Source of the DNA: Methanobacterium_D oryzae
GTDB lineage: Archaea > Methanobacteriota > Methanobacteria > Methanobacteriales > Methanobacteriaceae
NCBI RefSeq assembly: GCF_050433505.1
Contig: NZ_JBNPXC010000002.1
Span: forward strand, 744,001 to 808,000
Direction: 5' to 3'
DNA length: 64,000 nucleotides
The notes beneath the pieces are model-generated. The model saw nothing but the letters and a program-made list of their open reading frames with translations. It was not told the DNA's origin and made no database searches. Both the position numbers and the translations under genes were made by a program. Below, piece by piece: positions 54,554 to 63,230 of the stretch (position 1 is the stretch's first letter; the number at the start of each line of letters is the position of its first letter).

Positions 54554-55552
54554 TTATATCAAAATACGGTTTAAATCTCCCCTTAATCCACATAAATATA
54601 ATTTTAATATATTAAAATCTTTAATATTTGCGTTTATCCTACTTAACTTATATAATTCATTAACTGAATTCTTTAAAAGTTGCATAGGGAAAACTGAAAC
54701 AGAAGAAGTATAACCAAGATTTTCTACTAAAGAAGATAATTTTGCATTAAAATCACCATTGGGATAGGCAAAAGATTTAACTTCTGTTTCTAAATTTTCT
54801 TCTATGCATTTTTTAGAGTTTATTAGTTCCCATTTTGCTTTATCAATACTAACATTGGTTAAAATAGGATGAGTTACTGTATGAGAACCAAATTCGATGC
54901 CATTTTTATTCATTTTTTTAATTTCATCCCATGATAAAAGATATTTTTTACCTAATTTTTCAGGGATAGTTACATCAGTTAAATTAATTAATTCCCCCAT
55001 TACAGTTTCTTTTTTGTTATTGTCCATTTTTTTTAGTTTTTCTTGAATATTTAATCCTGCTAAGATTTTATCTTCATTACAACATAATTGATAAGCACCT
55101 ATATGGTTTAGATCAATAGATTCCATGTCAGTATGAAATAAGGCATAGTTTATTTTATCCCACCAGAATAGATTTTTTTCTTCAACAGGTCCTGTAGCCA
55201 GGAATACTGTGGCTGGAGCATTATACTTTTTTAAAATAGGAAACGCAACTTCATAATTGTCCTTATATCCATCGTCAAATGTTATTACAACGGCCTTTTC
55301 AGGAACATTTCCATTTCTAATCATTTCACTTAGGTTGCTAAGTGTAACTATTTTGAAATTTTTGCTGAGATAATTGATATGATACTCAAATATCTTTTCA
55401 CTTAGTGGATTAAGAGACCATTCATCAGTTTGCGGACCTACTCTGTGATATGCTAATATGCTAATTTGGGATTTTGTTATTTTTCGTCTTAAATTACCAT
55501 AGAAGCCAAAAATACCCGTTTTATTCATACATCCTATAAAATTGGTTAACAT
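54554..55552 (-). CDS. Polysaccharide deacetylase (NodB domain)
   Basis: A 332-residue carbohydrate esterase family 4 protein that removes acetyl groups from N-acetylated sugars. The catalytic aspartate motif is VVITFDDGYKDNYEVAF, the metal-binding histidine motif is FGSHTVTHPILTN (H-x4-H), and SFAYPNGDFNAK follows as motif 3. SILAYHRVGP at the N-terminus is the common lead-in. No signal peptide is apparent, so it may act on cytoplasmic lipid-linked precursors. The ATG at 55552 is preferred, as AAGGAG lies seven bases upstream; an in-frame ATG six codons earlier overlaps that site. It is divergent from the FemAB-like gene. Confidence 0.9.
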   Translation of the reverse strand: MLTNFIGCMNKTGIFGFYGNLRRKITKSQISILAYHRVGPQTDEWSLNPLSEKIFEYHINYLSKNFKIVTLSNLSEMIRNGNVPEKAVVITFDDGYKDNYEVAFPILKKYNAPATVFLATGPVEEKNLFWWDKINYALFHTDMESIDLNHIGAYQLCCNEDKILAGLNIQEKLKKMDNNKKETVMGELINLTDVTIPEKLGKKYLLSWDEIKKMNKNGIEFGSHTVTHPILTNVSIDKAKWELINSKKCIEENLETEVKSFAYPNGDFNAKLSSLVENLGYTSSVSVFPMQLLKNSVNELYKLSRINANIKDFNILKLYLCGLRGDLNRILI

Positions 55553-55749
55553 GATAATCTCCTTATTCATCTAAATTAAGATTCTCTCATCATTTTTCTT
55601 TTTTGTGAAAGAGAAAATATTAAGTATTACCATATATAATATAATATTATATATTATTATTAATTAATGTTTTTGTGGTCATAATATAAGATTTGATCAT
55701 GAAACACAATATTTATCGAAAGAAGTTTATTAAAATGGAGATATAAATT

Positions 55750-56772
55750 ATGGATTTGCGTATTGAAGCACTAAATGATGCCAATATTGATAAATGGGAA
55801 AGTTTTAACCATGAAATGAGTGAAGGAACTTTTTTTCACACTACTAAATGGAAAAAAATTTTAGAATCATTAGGCCACACTCCACATTATTATATGGTTT
55901 TTTCAGGAGATGATGTAGTAGCCATATGTCCTTTTTTTGAAACCAATATCAAAGGTTTTAAAGGAATTACACCGTTACCAGATTCAGATTATAATCACAT
56001 AGTTATTAAAGAAAATAATAAGCACAATATCATAGATTTTATTAGAAAAGAATTAGAGTCAATGGCTAAAAAAAATTCATGGTCTTTTATAATATTAAAC
56101 TCTTTAGATAAAAATTTCGAGGATAAATTAAGCACATCTTATTATCCCAATTTCTCAATGGGAACCATGGGCATCGACCTGGAGGATTTAAGCCCTACTA
56201 ACATTTGGGACAAAGTTTTCACTGCCAAAAAAGCACAGAGAAGATATATTAAAAGATTTGAAAAGGATGAATTTAAAATAAGATATATAGATTCAGTTGA
56301 AGATATTAAGACACTCTATGAGTATTATCTAAAGAATATTAGACATATAAAAGGTACTGAATATCCGTATTCTCATTTTAAAGATTTATATAACCTTTAT
56401 TTTCCAGATAACATGTATTTAACATTATTATATAAAAAAGACTTTATTGCTGGAGGATTTCTAAATTTCCTGGATGAATCCAAAAAAACCATGCACTCAC
56501 GATATATAGCAATTAATCGTAATATGCCTAATAAATACCATGTTCAATATTATTTACTTTGGGAATCACTTAAAAAAGCTTATGAGCTGGAATGCAAGAG
56601 AATGTGTTTTGGAAGTAACGTAAAAGATCAAAATCATCCCGGTTATAAATTAAAGAGAAACTTTGGGGCGGATTATAGGGATAACTATTCTGTTTTAATA
56701 CCTACCTCAAAAATCTTTAAAATAGGCCATTCTGTTTTTAGATCAATTTATAAGGTGAAACAAGATGAATGA
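55750..56772 (+). CDS. FemAB-like acyltransferase (GNAT superfamily)
   Basis: A 340-residue protein with two GNAT-like lobes typical of FemAB/BioF2-type acyltransferases. It begins IEALNDANIDKWESFNHEM with TFFHTTKWKKILE, then a coil-like basic segment AKKAQRRYIKRFEKDEF near residue 170 and the second lobe with GFLNFLDESKKTMHSRYIA and GYKLKRNFGADYRDNY. Bacterial relatives transfer aminoacyl groups from tRNA to cell-wall peptides; exosortase-linked relatives act in exopolysaccharide synthesis. In a methanogen it may acylate a nucleotide sugar or pseudomurein precursor, which is inference. Its last codons overlap the next gene by eight bases. Confidence 0.8.
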   Translation: MDLRIEALNDANIDKWESFNHEMSEGTFFHTTKWKKILESLGHTPHYYMVFSGDDVVAICPFFETNIKGFKGITPLPDSDYNHIVIKENNKHNIIDFIRKELESMAKKNSWSFIILNSLDKNFEDKLSTSYYPNFSMGTMGIDLEDLSPTNIWDKVFTAKKAQRRYIKRFEKDEFKIRYIDSVEDIKTLYEYYLKNIRHIKGTEYPYSHFKDLYNLYFPDNMYLTLLYKKDFIAGGFLNFLDESKKTMHSRYIAINRNMPNKYHVQYYLLWESLKKAYELECKRMCFGSNVKDQNHPGYKLKRNFGADYRDNYSVLIPTSKIFKIGHSVFRSIYKVKQDE

Positions 56773-57385
56773 AAATTCTACATTTAGAAATTTGAAATAT
56801 AAATATAGATTCTTTTTTACATTAGATTATCTCCTTAAAAAGATAGGGGTTAATTTCACCAAAGCTAACATTTATTCATTTAAATTAGATAATTTTGTTT
56901 TTAAAGAGCCTAAAATTAATAATGTTGTTATAAAAGAGTGTGAACTAGAAGATTTACCTAAATTTGGAGAATTAGAAGATCTATTTTTAAAAGACATGCA
57001 GAATGGCCATATTTTAGTAGCTGCATTTTTAGATGATCAATGGGTTGGTTATAATTGGGCAAGTCTAAAACCAATAGAAGTGGAAGAAGTAGAACGATTT
57101 ATACATTTTGATGGAGCTTATCTATATAGGGCCTATGTTAAAGAAGAGTACAGGCAAATGGGAATAAATAGGGGGATATTATATTTTACCCTAAATCAAA
57201 TTAAAAACAAATATAAAAAAAATGAAGCATATGCCATTACTGAAACTGCTAACTTACCAGCAAATAGAGCTTTAGCAGGTTTAAAATTTTCTAAAGTGGG
57301 TATTATTAACTATTCTAGAATTTTTTTATGGAAAAAATATGAAGAAAACATTAATAATAACACAGTCACTTTATTAGAGAATTAG
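56765..57385 (+). CDS. GNAT family N-acetyltransferase (intact tandem copy)
   Basis: A 206-residue acyltransferase. After a distinct N-terminal part (NLKYKYRFFFTLDYLLKKIG), the GNAT core runs from about residue 55, with LVAAFLDDQWVGYNWASLKP, the acetyl-CoA loop region AYVKEEYRQMGINRGILYFTL and NLPANRALAGLKFSKVG at the end. It overlaps the FemAB-like gene, so both are translated together and probably act on one pathway, perhaps acetylating an amino sugar. A near-identical tandem copy follows at 57479. A run of eight A at 57215-57222 keeps this copy in frame. Confidence 0.85.
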   Translation: MNENSTFRNLKYKYRFFFTLDYLLKKIGVNFTKANIYSFKLDNFVFKEPKINNVVIKECELEDLPKFGELEDLFLKDMQNGHILVAAFLDDQWVGYNWASLKPIEVEEVERFIHFDGAYLYRAYVKEEYRQMGINRGILYFTLNQIKNKYKKNEAYAITETANLPANRALAGLKFSKVGIINYSRIFLWKKYEENINNNTVTLLEN

Positions 57386-57478
57386 ATTCTATTTTACAAA
57401 GGATTTAGATAAAGATAGAATCATTTGAACACTTTTTCACTTTATTAGATAAGATAAAGATAAAAAATGGGGCATAAA

Positions 57479-58098
57479 TTGGAAAATAAATATTCTCTTG
57501 GAAATTTGAAATATAAATACAGATTCTTTTTTACACTTGATTATCTCCTTAAAAAGATAGGAATTAACTTTACTAAAGCTTATCTTTATTCAATAAAATT
57601 AGATGATATGGTTATTCAAGAACCTAAGACTGATGATTTTGTTATAAAAGAGTGTAAAATGGAAGATTTACATTTATTTAGAAAATTAAAGGATATGTTT
57701 TTAAAAGACATGCAGAATGGTCATGTTTTGGTAGCTGCATTTGTAGATGATCAATGGGTTGGTTATAATTGGATAAGTCTAAAACCAATAGAAGTTGAAG
57801 AGGTAGAACGATTCATACACTTTGATGGAGCTTATCTGTGGAGAGGTTATATTAAGAAAGATTACAGGCAAAGAGGAATATTTAAAGATTTGTTATACTA
57901 TTCTCTTTATCAAATTAAAAATAAATATAAAAAAATGAAGTTTACGGAATTATTGAAAGTGCAAATATTCCCTCAATTAAAGGTGTAGAACGGCTTAAAT
58001 TTTCTAGAGTGGGCTCTATTAAATATTCTAGAATCTTTTTGTGGAAAAAATACGGAGAAAATATTGAAAATAATAATGTTACATTATTAGAAGTTTAG
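57479..58098 (+). pseudogene. GNAT acetyltransferase, tandem copy with A-tract frameshift
   Basis: Second copy of the gene at 56765, alike over its whole length. The start is probably TTG at 57479, which aligns with the ATG of the first copy and follows GGGGC; an ATG at 57467 is also open. The frame breaks at a run of seven A (57929-57935) where the intact copy has eight, giving a false stop at 57986-57988. Adding one A restores the full C-terminus, including RLKFSRVGSIKYSRIFLWKKYGE, up to the stop at 58096-58098. All downstream sequence remains undamaged, so the break is recent, a phase-variable state or a sequencing error. Confidence 0.8.
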
Positions 58099-58293
58099 AT
58101 ATGATATCCCTCTAAATGTTAGATAAACGAAAATTCAAGTCTTAAAGATAGTTTACTATTTTTTAATCGTTATTTTATGGATAATATGGATCCAAAGATG
58201 AAAAAAATGTGTCCGGAATGATGAAAAACGCAGGTTTCAAGTCTCAAAAAGCAAAAAATGAGTAATTAATGGATATTATTTAAATAAGGTTAA

Positions 58294-58998
58294 ATGGTGC
58301 GGTTAATGTTAAAATCTGAAAATATAATAAAATTTTTGGTTGATAATAAAACTTTACAGCGTATACCAATATATGGATTTTTCCGTAATCATCTTAATTT
58401 TAGATATTACAACAAATTTTTAAATAGTCACGTTGATTTAGGTGGCTATGATTTTAGATATATAAATGTATACTCTGTTAGTGATAAATACAAGGTTAAG
58501 ATTGGTAAATTTTGTACAATTGGGGCTGGATTAACAATAATCCTTAGTTCGGCGTACAGAGCTGATTGGGTAAGTACATTTGCATTTGACGGTCAAAAAA
58601 CAGGTTCATTTCATTCACGTTTTAAAAAATATGCAGAAAAAAATCTTGTAAGCTCTAAAGGGGATGTAACAATTGGTAATGATGCTTGGATTGGTATAAA
58701 TACAACAATAATGTCTGGAGTAACCATAGGTAATGGTGCTATAATAGGCGCGAATTCAGTCGTAACCAAAAATGTAGAAGATTATGAAATTGTAGCAGGT
58801 AACCCCGCTAAACACATCAGATATCGGTTCAAAGAAGAAGAAATAACTGAATTAAAAAAAATTCAATGGTGGAACTGGCCAATAGAAAAAATAATGGAAA
58901 ATAGAAAACTAATAGAATCCACAGACATAAAAGAATTCATAAAAAGGCATGGAAAAAATAAAGAAAAACCCATTTTAATTAATTTTTCTCACGAGTAA
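58294..58998 (+). CDS. XAT/CatB-like hexapeptide acetyltransferase
   Basis: A 234-residue left-handed beta-helix acetyltransferase of the xenobiotic/CatB-Vat family, here most likely a sugar O- or N-acetyltransferase. KIGKFCTIGAGLTIILSSAYRADWVSTF has the active-site region with the family's loop insertion (its usual histidine position reads S-A-Y-R here, a deviation), followed by VTIGNDAWIGINTTIMSGV and AIIGANSVVTKNVEDYEI, and VAGNPAKHIRYRF closes the domain. The C-terminal helix WWNWPIEKIMENRKLI is typical. An alternative start is the ATG at 58306. It follows the GNAT pair on the same strand with a degraded spacer of about 195 bases between. Confidence 0.87.
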   Translation: MVRLMLKSENIIKFLVDNKTLQRIPIYGFFRNHLNFRYYNKFLNSHVDLGGYDFRYINVYSVSDKYKVKIGKFCTIGAGLTIILSSAYRADWVSTFAFDGQKTGSFHSRFKKYAEKNLVSSKGDVTIGNDAWIGINTTIMSGVTIGNGAIIGANSVVTKNVEDYEIVAGNPAKHIRYRFKEEEITELKKIQWWNWPIEKIMENRKLIESTDIKEFIKRHGKNKEKPILINFSHE

Positions 58999-59175
58999 GA
59001 ATGTCTTTAATGAGTTTCAACCATAACAAGGGACTTAACAACCCTTGAATTACAAAAAATCTATGATACATCTCCCCTTAAAGCTCTATCTTAGTTATAT
59101 TCCATGCGGCAATATCTGATTATTGTATATAAAAAAAATAAAGACTTATTATTGACTTATTTAAGAAAAAACATC

Positions 59176-60150
59176 CTATTTAATATATTTTTTTTCATTA
59201 CCCCATTTATTTAAAAAAGCATCTCCCCATGCTTTTAAAACAATCTTAAGTCCTTTCCAATCATTTAAAACTAATCTTCTAGATGTTTCACTAATTATCC
59301 ACAGTAAAGTCATTTTATATCCAAAATAATTCTTTTTAATATGAAAATAATTTCGATGATAACAATAGGATCTAAAATCATCAGCAATAATGCTATGTCC
59401 AATTAATCCTTTTAATGGATATTTAATTGTAACTCTATTTGGTGGATGAAAAAAGTGAGCATCTAAAACCATGGCTACATTGAAGTTATTTGAAAGAGCT
59501 CTTAATGAATATTCAGCTTCATCACCCCATATAAAGAATTCCTTTCTTGGATAACCTATTTTTTCTACGACATCTTTACTTAGTAATAGACCAGCGAAAA
59601 AGTTTGCATAATCAGTAATCACTTTATCTTCAGAAACTTTATATGCATCTTCCACAGTTAGAATGTCTACTTTCTTACCATTTCGATAAACTGATGTTTG
59701 ACATGCCAATTCTTCAGTGTTTTCATTATTCATAATTAGAGGACCTATAATAGGAAATTGTTTCTTGGCTAACATTGTTTCTAAACAATTTGGCGATGGA
59801 ATGCCATCGTCATCCATTAACCAAATCCAGTCATATCCATTTTCATAAGCTCTTTTAAGACCTTCGTGAAAACCTCCTGCACCACCAATATTTTTATGCA
59901 TTCTAACATAATGGATAGGAATTTGATTCTTATTAGGAGTTAATTCATAGGGTTCTAAAAGATCCATTGGAGGAATATAATCAATATAGGTATTTTTTAA
60001 TAATATTTCTGGAGTTCCGTCTGTTGAAGCATTATCTATAATGAAAATAGCATCTAAAGTCCTTGATTGTTCTTTTAAAGATTCCAAACATTCAATTAAC
60101 AATTCTTTTCTGTTATAAGTTACAACGACTGCACAAACCATTTCGCTCAT
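59176..60150 (-). CDS. GT2 glycosyltransferase, GlfT-like (galactofuranosyltransferase candidate)
   Basis: A 324-residue GT2 enzyme with VCAVVVTYNRKELLIECL, IDNASTDGTPEIL, the marker GGAGGFHEGLKRAYENGYD and the metal site WIWLMDDDGIPSPNCL. The GGAGGF plus WLxDDD pattern is shared with mycobacterial GlfT-type enzymes that use UDP-galactofuranose. FIWGDEAEYSLRA holds the probable catalytic base. The ATG at 60150, after GGGGTAAAT, is chosen; a longer frame would overlap the upstream gene by 110 bases. It is the third gene of a minus-strand operon glf, GT2, GT2 and resembles the preceding gene, consistent with tandem duplication. Confidence 0.87.
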   Translation of the reverse strand: MSEMVCAVVVTYNRKELLIECLESLKEQSRTLDAIFIIDNASTDGTPEILLKNTYIDYIPPMDLLEPYELTPNKNQIPIHYVRMHKNIGGAGGFHEGLKRAYENGYDWIWLMDDDGIPSPNCLETMLAKKQFPIIGPLIMNNENTEELACQTSVYRNGKKVDILTVEDAYKVSEDKVITDYANFFAGLLLSKDVVEKIGYPRKEFFIWGDEAEYSLRALSNNFNVAMVLDAHFFHPPNRVTIKYPLKGLIGHSIIADDFRSYCYHRNYFHIKKNYFGYKMTLLWIISETSRRLVLNDWKGLKIVLKAWGDAFLNKWGNEKKYIK

Positions 60151-60172
60151 GTATTTACCCCTAATTTGAATT

Positions 60173-61240
60173 TTATTTATTATATAATAATTTCTGTGGT
60201 TTTTTATTATCAAAAATGCCTCTAAATCCATCAGTATAAGCATTAGCTGTGAATTTAATCCTCGTAACTTTTTCATTATCAAAAAGGATTATTGCAATTA
60301 TATCTTTGATAAATACTGTGAATAATAATCTATAAAAAAGCAATCTAGGGCAATGTGTTTTTGTTGTCCAAGTAATATTTCTAATATCAAAATAAGTAAA
60401 AGATAGATTATCCAGGGTTTGGCGTAGATATATGTTTCCTAAAAACTTCTTTTCATAAAACTTCTCTTTATTAGGCATTACAGTTTTTTGTGGTAGTTCT
60501 TTATGCATTGAGGCACAATCAGTAATTAAAAAAATCTTTCCAAATTTTAAAAGCCTTAAACAAAATTCCCAATCATCAAAATGAATAAAAAACTCTCTTT
60601 TTGGAAAACCAACTTCTTCAATTGCTTTTCTATTTACCAATAAACTAACAAATGTTGCAAGTTCAATTTCATGTACAGAATCTTTTTCATATTTCTTTTC
60701 TTCTACTGGTTTTAAAATATTCATAGGATATTTTATTCCATTGAAATTTAGGTTTCCAGCAGTCTTGATTAAAATTTTATCTGAATTATCAATAACTTTA
60801 TTAGTTAAAGCGGCTAAATCATCTCTTTCAAAGTAAATACTGAACCTTTCCAATAAGTAATTATTATGTGACGTATCACCGTCCGTTAACCAAATCCAGT
60901 CATAACCCTTTTCATAAGCCCTTTTAACTCCTTCATAAAAACCTCCAGCTCCACCAGTATTTTCACACATTCGAACATAATAAATTTTTATTTCGCTATT
61001 ATCAACCGGACTATTAACTAAAAAGCATTTTTCCCAGTTATAATCCAATTCATCTGGAGGTAATTTCTCGATAAATTCTTTCTGCAGTAAAAGAAATGGT
61101 GTACCATCAGTGGATGCATTATCTATAATATAAATAGCATTCAGTGGTTTAGTTTGGCTTTTTAATGATTCTAAACATTCTATTAACAATTCTTTTCGGT
61201 TGTAAGTTACTACAACCGCACAAGTAGTATCTTTACTCAT
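60173..61240 (-). CDS. GT2 glycosyltransferase, GlfT-like (galactofuranosyltransferase candidate)
   Basis: A 355-residue GT2 enzyme, sister of the gene at 59176. It has TCAVVVTYNRKELLIECLES, IIDNASTDGTPFLL, GGAGGFYEGVKRAYEKGYD and WIWLTDGDTSHNNY, where the sister has DDD; DxD is still formed. The family base region reads FIHFDDWEFCLRL. The C-terminal part is longer than in the sister. The ATG at 61240 overlaps the glf stop (ATGAGTAA) and follows AGGA by nine bases, so it is coupled to glf; an ATG nine bases earlier is too close to that site. Use of UDP-Galf is inferred from the neighbour and motifs. Confidence 0.87.
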   Translation of the reverse strand: MSKDTTCAVVVTYNRKELLIECLESLKSQTKPLNAIYIIDNASTDGTPFLLLQKEFIEKLPPDELDYNWEKCFLVNSPVDNSEIKIYYVRMCENTGGAGGFYEGVKRAYEKGYDWIWLTDGDTSHNNYLLERFSIYFERDDLAALTNKVIDNSDKILIKTAGNLNFNGIKYPMNILKPVEEKKYEKDSVHEIELATFVSLLVNRKAIEEVGFPKREFFIHFDDWEFCLRLLKFGKIFLITDCASMHKELPQKTVMPNKEKFYEKKFLGNIYLRQTLDNLSFTYFDIRNITWTTKTHCPRLLFYRLLFTVFIKDIIAIILFDNEKVTRIKFTANAYTDGFRGIFDNKKPQKLLYNK

Positions 61241-62396
61241 CAATATCATTCCTGAAAATGTTTAAAGCGCTTTCTATCACATCTGACATGCTGTAGTATC
61301 TGTATTCTGCAAGTCTGCCAACAAATATAATATTATCAAAGTTTTGTGTTTTTTCTTTATATCTATCATAAAGTTCAAGATTTTCTTTTTTAGGTATTGG
61401 ATAATAAGGAATTTCCTTACTCTTAATTTTCATATCGTAATTTTGAGGATATTCCTTTACTATGGTTGTATCGTGCTTTTTTTGCCCTGTAAGGTGTTTA
61501 AATTCTGTTATTCTTGTAAAATCATAATTGTTAGGATAGTTAACTGTTCCAACTTCCTGGAAATATTCTAAATCTTCATTTTCAAATTCAAATCTTAAGG
61601 AACGATAAGGAAGTTCACCAAATTCATAGTTAAAGAATTCATCAATTTTCCCAGTAAATATCACTTTGCCCTTAAATTCTTCTCCAAATAAATCTATTTT
61701 ATTTGTGGTAAAATCAGCGTCAATCACTTCATTAAAATCAGTATTTAAAAGAATTTTTATATTTTTATTATTCAACATTTTTTCAAATATCTTTGTATAA
61801 CCTTCTTTAGGCATTCCCTGATATGAATTTTGGAAATAGCGATTATCATTCGAAATAAATACTGGAACTCTACCAGTTACAGATGGATCTAATTCTTCTG
61901 GTTTCATTCCCCACTGTTTAACTGTATAATTTAAAAAAATCTTTTGATAAATAAAATCAGTTAAACGCTTCAGATCCTCATCTTCAACTTCTTTTAATTC
62001 TAAAATAGGAATTTTAACATTGTATCCAAATTTATCTACCAGTTTTTCTTTAAGTTCTCTTGCTTTACTTTCTGGCAGTAATTCTTTTAATGTGTTTAAA
62101 TTAAAGGGTATTGGAACATTTTTTCCATCAATAAAACCTAAAACTTCGTGTTTGTATAAATACCATTCAGTAAATTTAGATAAATAATTCCAAATTTCTT
62201 TAGAATCCGTATTGAAAATGTGGGGTCCGTACTTATGCACTAAAATCCCATTCTCATCATAATGGTCATAGCAGTTACCACCTATATGCCCACGTTTTTC
62301 TATAATTAAAACTTTTTTATCTAGCTTATTGGCTATTCGCTCTGCTAAAACAGAACCAGCTAATCCTGCACCAACTATAATATAATCAAAAATCAT
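61233..62396 (-). CDS. glf: UDP-galactopyranose mutase
   Basis: A 387-residue flavoprotein converting UDP-galactopyranose to UDP-galactofuranose, the donor for furanose galactose in surface glycans. The FAD-binding loop is YIIVGAGLAGSVLAERIA, followed by EKRGHIGGNCYDHYDENG, the HKYGPHIFNTDSKEIWNYL block, NYTVKQWGMKPEELDPSVTGRVP (given here in two overlapping motifs, KQWGMKPEELDPSV and GRVPVFISNDNRYF), and FVGRLAEYRYYSMSDVIESAL at the C-terminus, with arginine and tyrosine residues of the active site. GGAGGTAAAAA precedes the ATG. It is the first gene of the galactofuranose operon with two GlfT-like enzymes. Confidence 0.96.
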   Translation of the reverse strand: MIFDYIIVGAGLAGSVLAERIANKLDKKVLIIEKRGHIGGNCYDHYDENGILVHKYGPHIFNTDSKEIWNYLSKFTEWYLYKHEVLGFIDGKNVPIPFNLNTLKELLPESKARELKEKLVDKFGYNVKIPILELKEVEDEDLKRLTDFIYQKIFLNYTVKQWGMKPEELDPSVTGRVPVFISNDNRYFQNSYQGMPKEGYTKIFEKMLNNKNIKILLNTDFNEVIDADFTTNKIDLFGEEFKGKVIFTGKIDEFFNYEFGELPYRSLRFEFENEDLEYFQEVGTVNYPNNYDFTRITEFKHLTGQKKHDTTIVKEYPQNYDMKIKSKEIPYYPIPKKENLELYDRYKEKTQNFDNIIFVGRLAEYRYYSMSDVIESALNIFRNDIDE

Positions 62397-62446
62397 TTTT
62401 TACCTCCAACATTTCACGCAACTTGTTCCATCATACCTACAATAAT

Positions 62447-62554
62447 CTATATATTCAAATTTGACATTATTGGGCCTACAAATTCCATAAATGCTTTAAA
62501 TTTTTTCCATAATTTAATATTGGTATTATTTAATTCTTCCATATGGAAATTCAT
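62447..62554 (-). pseudogene. FemAB-like N-terminal fragment
   Basis: A 35-codon frame with a good GGAGAC ribosome binding site. Its product, MEELNNTNIKLWKKFKAFME and a few residues more, aligns with the N-terminus of the FemAB-like protein at 55750 (RIEALNDANIDKWESFNHEM), sharing E, LN, NI, W, F and M at matching positions. The remainder of the gene is missing. It is probably the left-over start of a lost paralogue rather than a working peptide. Confidence 0.4.
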
Positions 62555-62765
62555 AGTTTATGTCTCCTTTTTTTCATAAATTCCTTTGAATAAACCTAGT
62601 GATTTATAATTCAAATCATGTTTAATGATAACCAAAAAACATAAATCATAATAATATAATATATATTATTATATTTAGTATTACTTAAGATTTACTCTTT
62701 TAACTTATGATACAAGAGAGAAACCATTCCATAAAATATAATTGGGGTAAATTGGGAGATACGTA

Positions 62766-62828
62766 ATGTTAAAAAACGATTTAGCAAGATATGCAGATAA
62801 AATTGGTTTTCTTGACTTTTTGATATAA
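62766..62828 (+). pseudogene. Short coding remnant with ribosome binding site
   Basis: A 20-codon frame, MLKNDLARYADKIGFLDFLI, eight bases after GGGAGAT. The peptide looks protein-like and may be the start of a lost glycan gene, but I cannot name a parent family. It lies in a stretch with other decayed genes. Confidence 0.25.
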
Positions 62829-62878
62829 ATAGAGGTAATGTATCTTCAAACTATCTTTAAATAATTTAACGTTCTTAT

Positions 62879-63230
62879 TAACTATTGGAAGCTCCTCCAT
62901 TTTGAAGTAACCTATTCATAACCCCCTTTTCAGTCTTCTGGTAATCATTCACTGAATCAAAGCCATAAACTCTTTTTCCAATATTTGATAAAATAAAAGT
63001 TATAGTTGTTCCTTCAAATACTCCAAATTAAACCAATATTTTCAGCTAAATCTAATGAATATTTAATTAAATTGAGTTTATTTTCAAATGACCTTGTTTT
63101 GATCTTATTTTGCTCTACAAACTCGGCGTTTCTCCCAGAGCATTTTGAAGGCGACATTTTATATTCCTATCATCTAAATCCCTACTATTTTCAATAATCA
63201 CATTAATTTGTCTAATATATTTCTTTTCAT
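62879..63230 (-). pseudogene. Broken TylF-like (macrocin O-methyltransferase type) methyltransferase
   Basis: Three minus-strand frame segments can be joined in order. The first, from about 63250 to 63117, reads KKYIRQINVIIENSRDLDD and on to GETPSL; the second reads FVEQNKIKTRSFENKLNLIK and YSLDLAENIGLIWSI; the third reads GTTITFILSNIGKRVYGFDS and ends at RLLQNGGASNS near 62879. The pattern of a KLxLIKYxL helix, GLIW, G-T-T-I and YGFDS is the SAM-binding core of the TylF-like family, where the consensus has a longer glycine motif at the break. At least two frameshifts and the loss of the C-terminal half make it non-functional. It directly follows the flippase gene. Confidence 0.6.

Noticed and set aside
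58099..58293. Coding remnant between the GNAT copy and the XAT gene
   Set aside because: Short peptides such as MDPKMKKMCPE can be read in shifting frames, but no parent family is recognised, so it is not listed as a pseudogene.
59176..60282. Longer start for the GlfT-like gene
   Set aside because: It would overlap the upstream gene by 110 bases and add 44 unrelated residues; the ATG at 60150 has a ribosome binding site and matches the family start.
63006..63197. 63-codon plus-strand open frame near the flippase
   Set aside because: It is antisense to a decayed methyltransferase whose minus-strand segments explain the coding signal.
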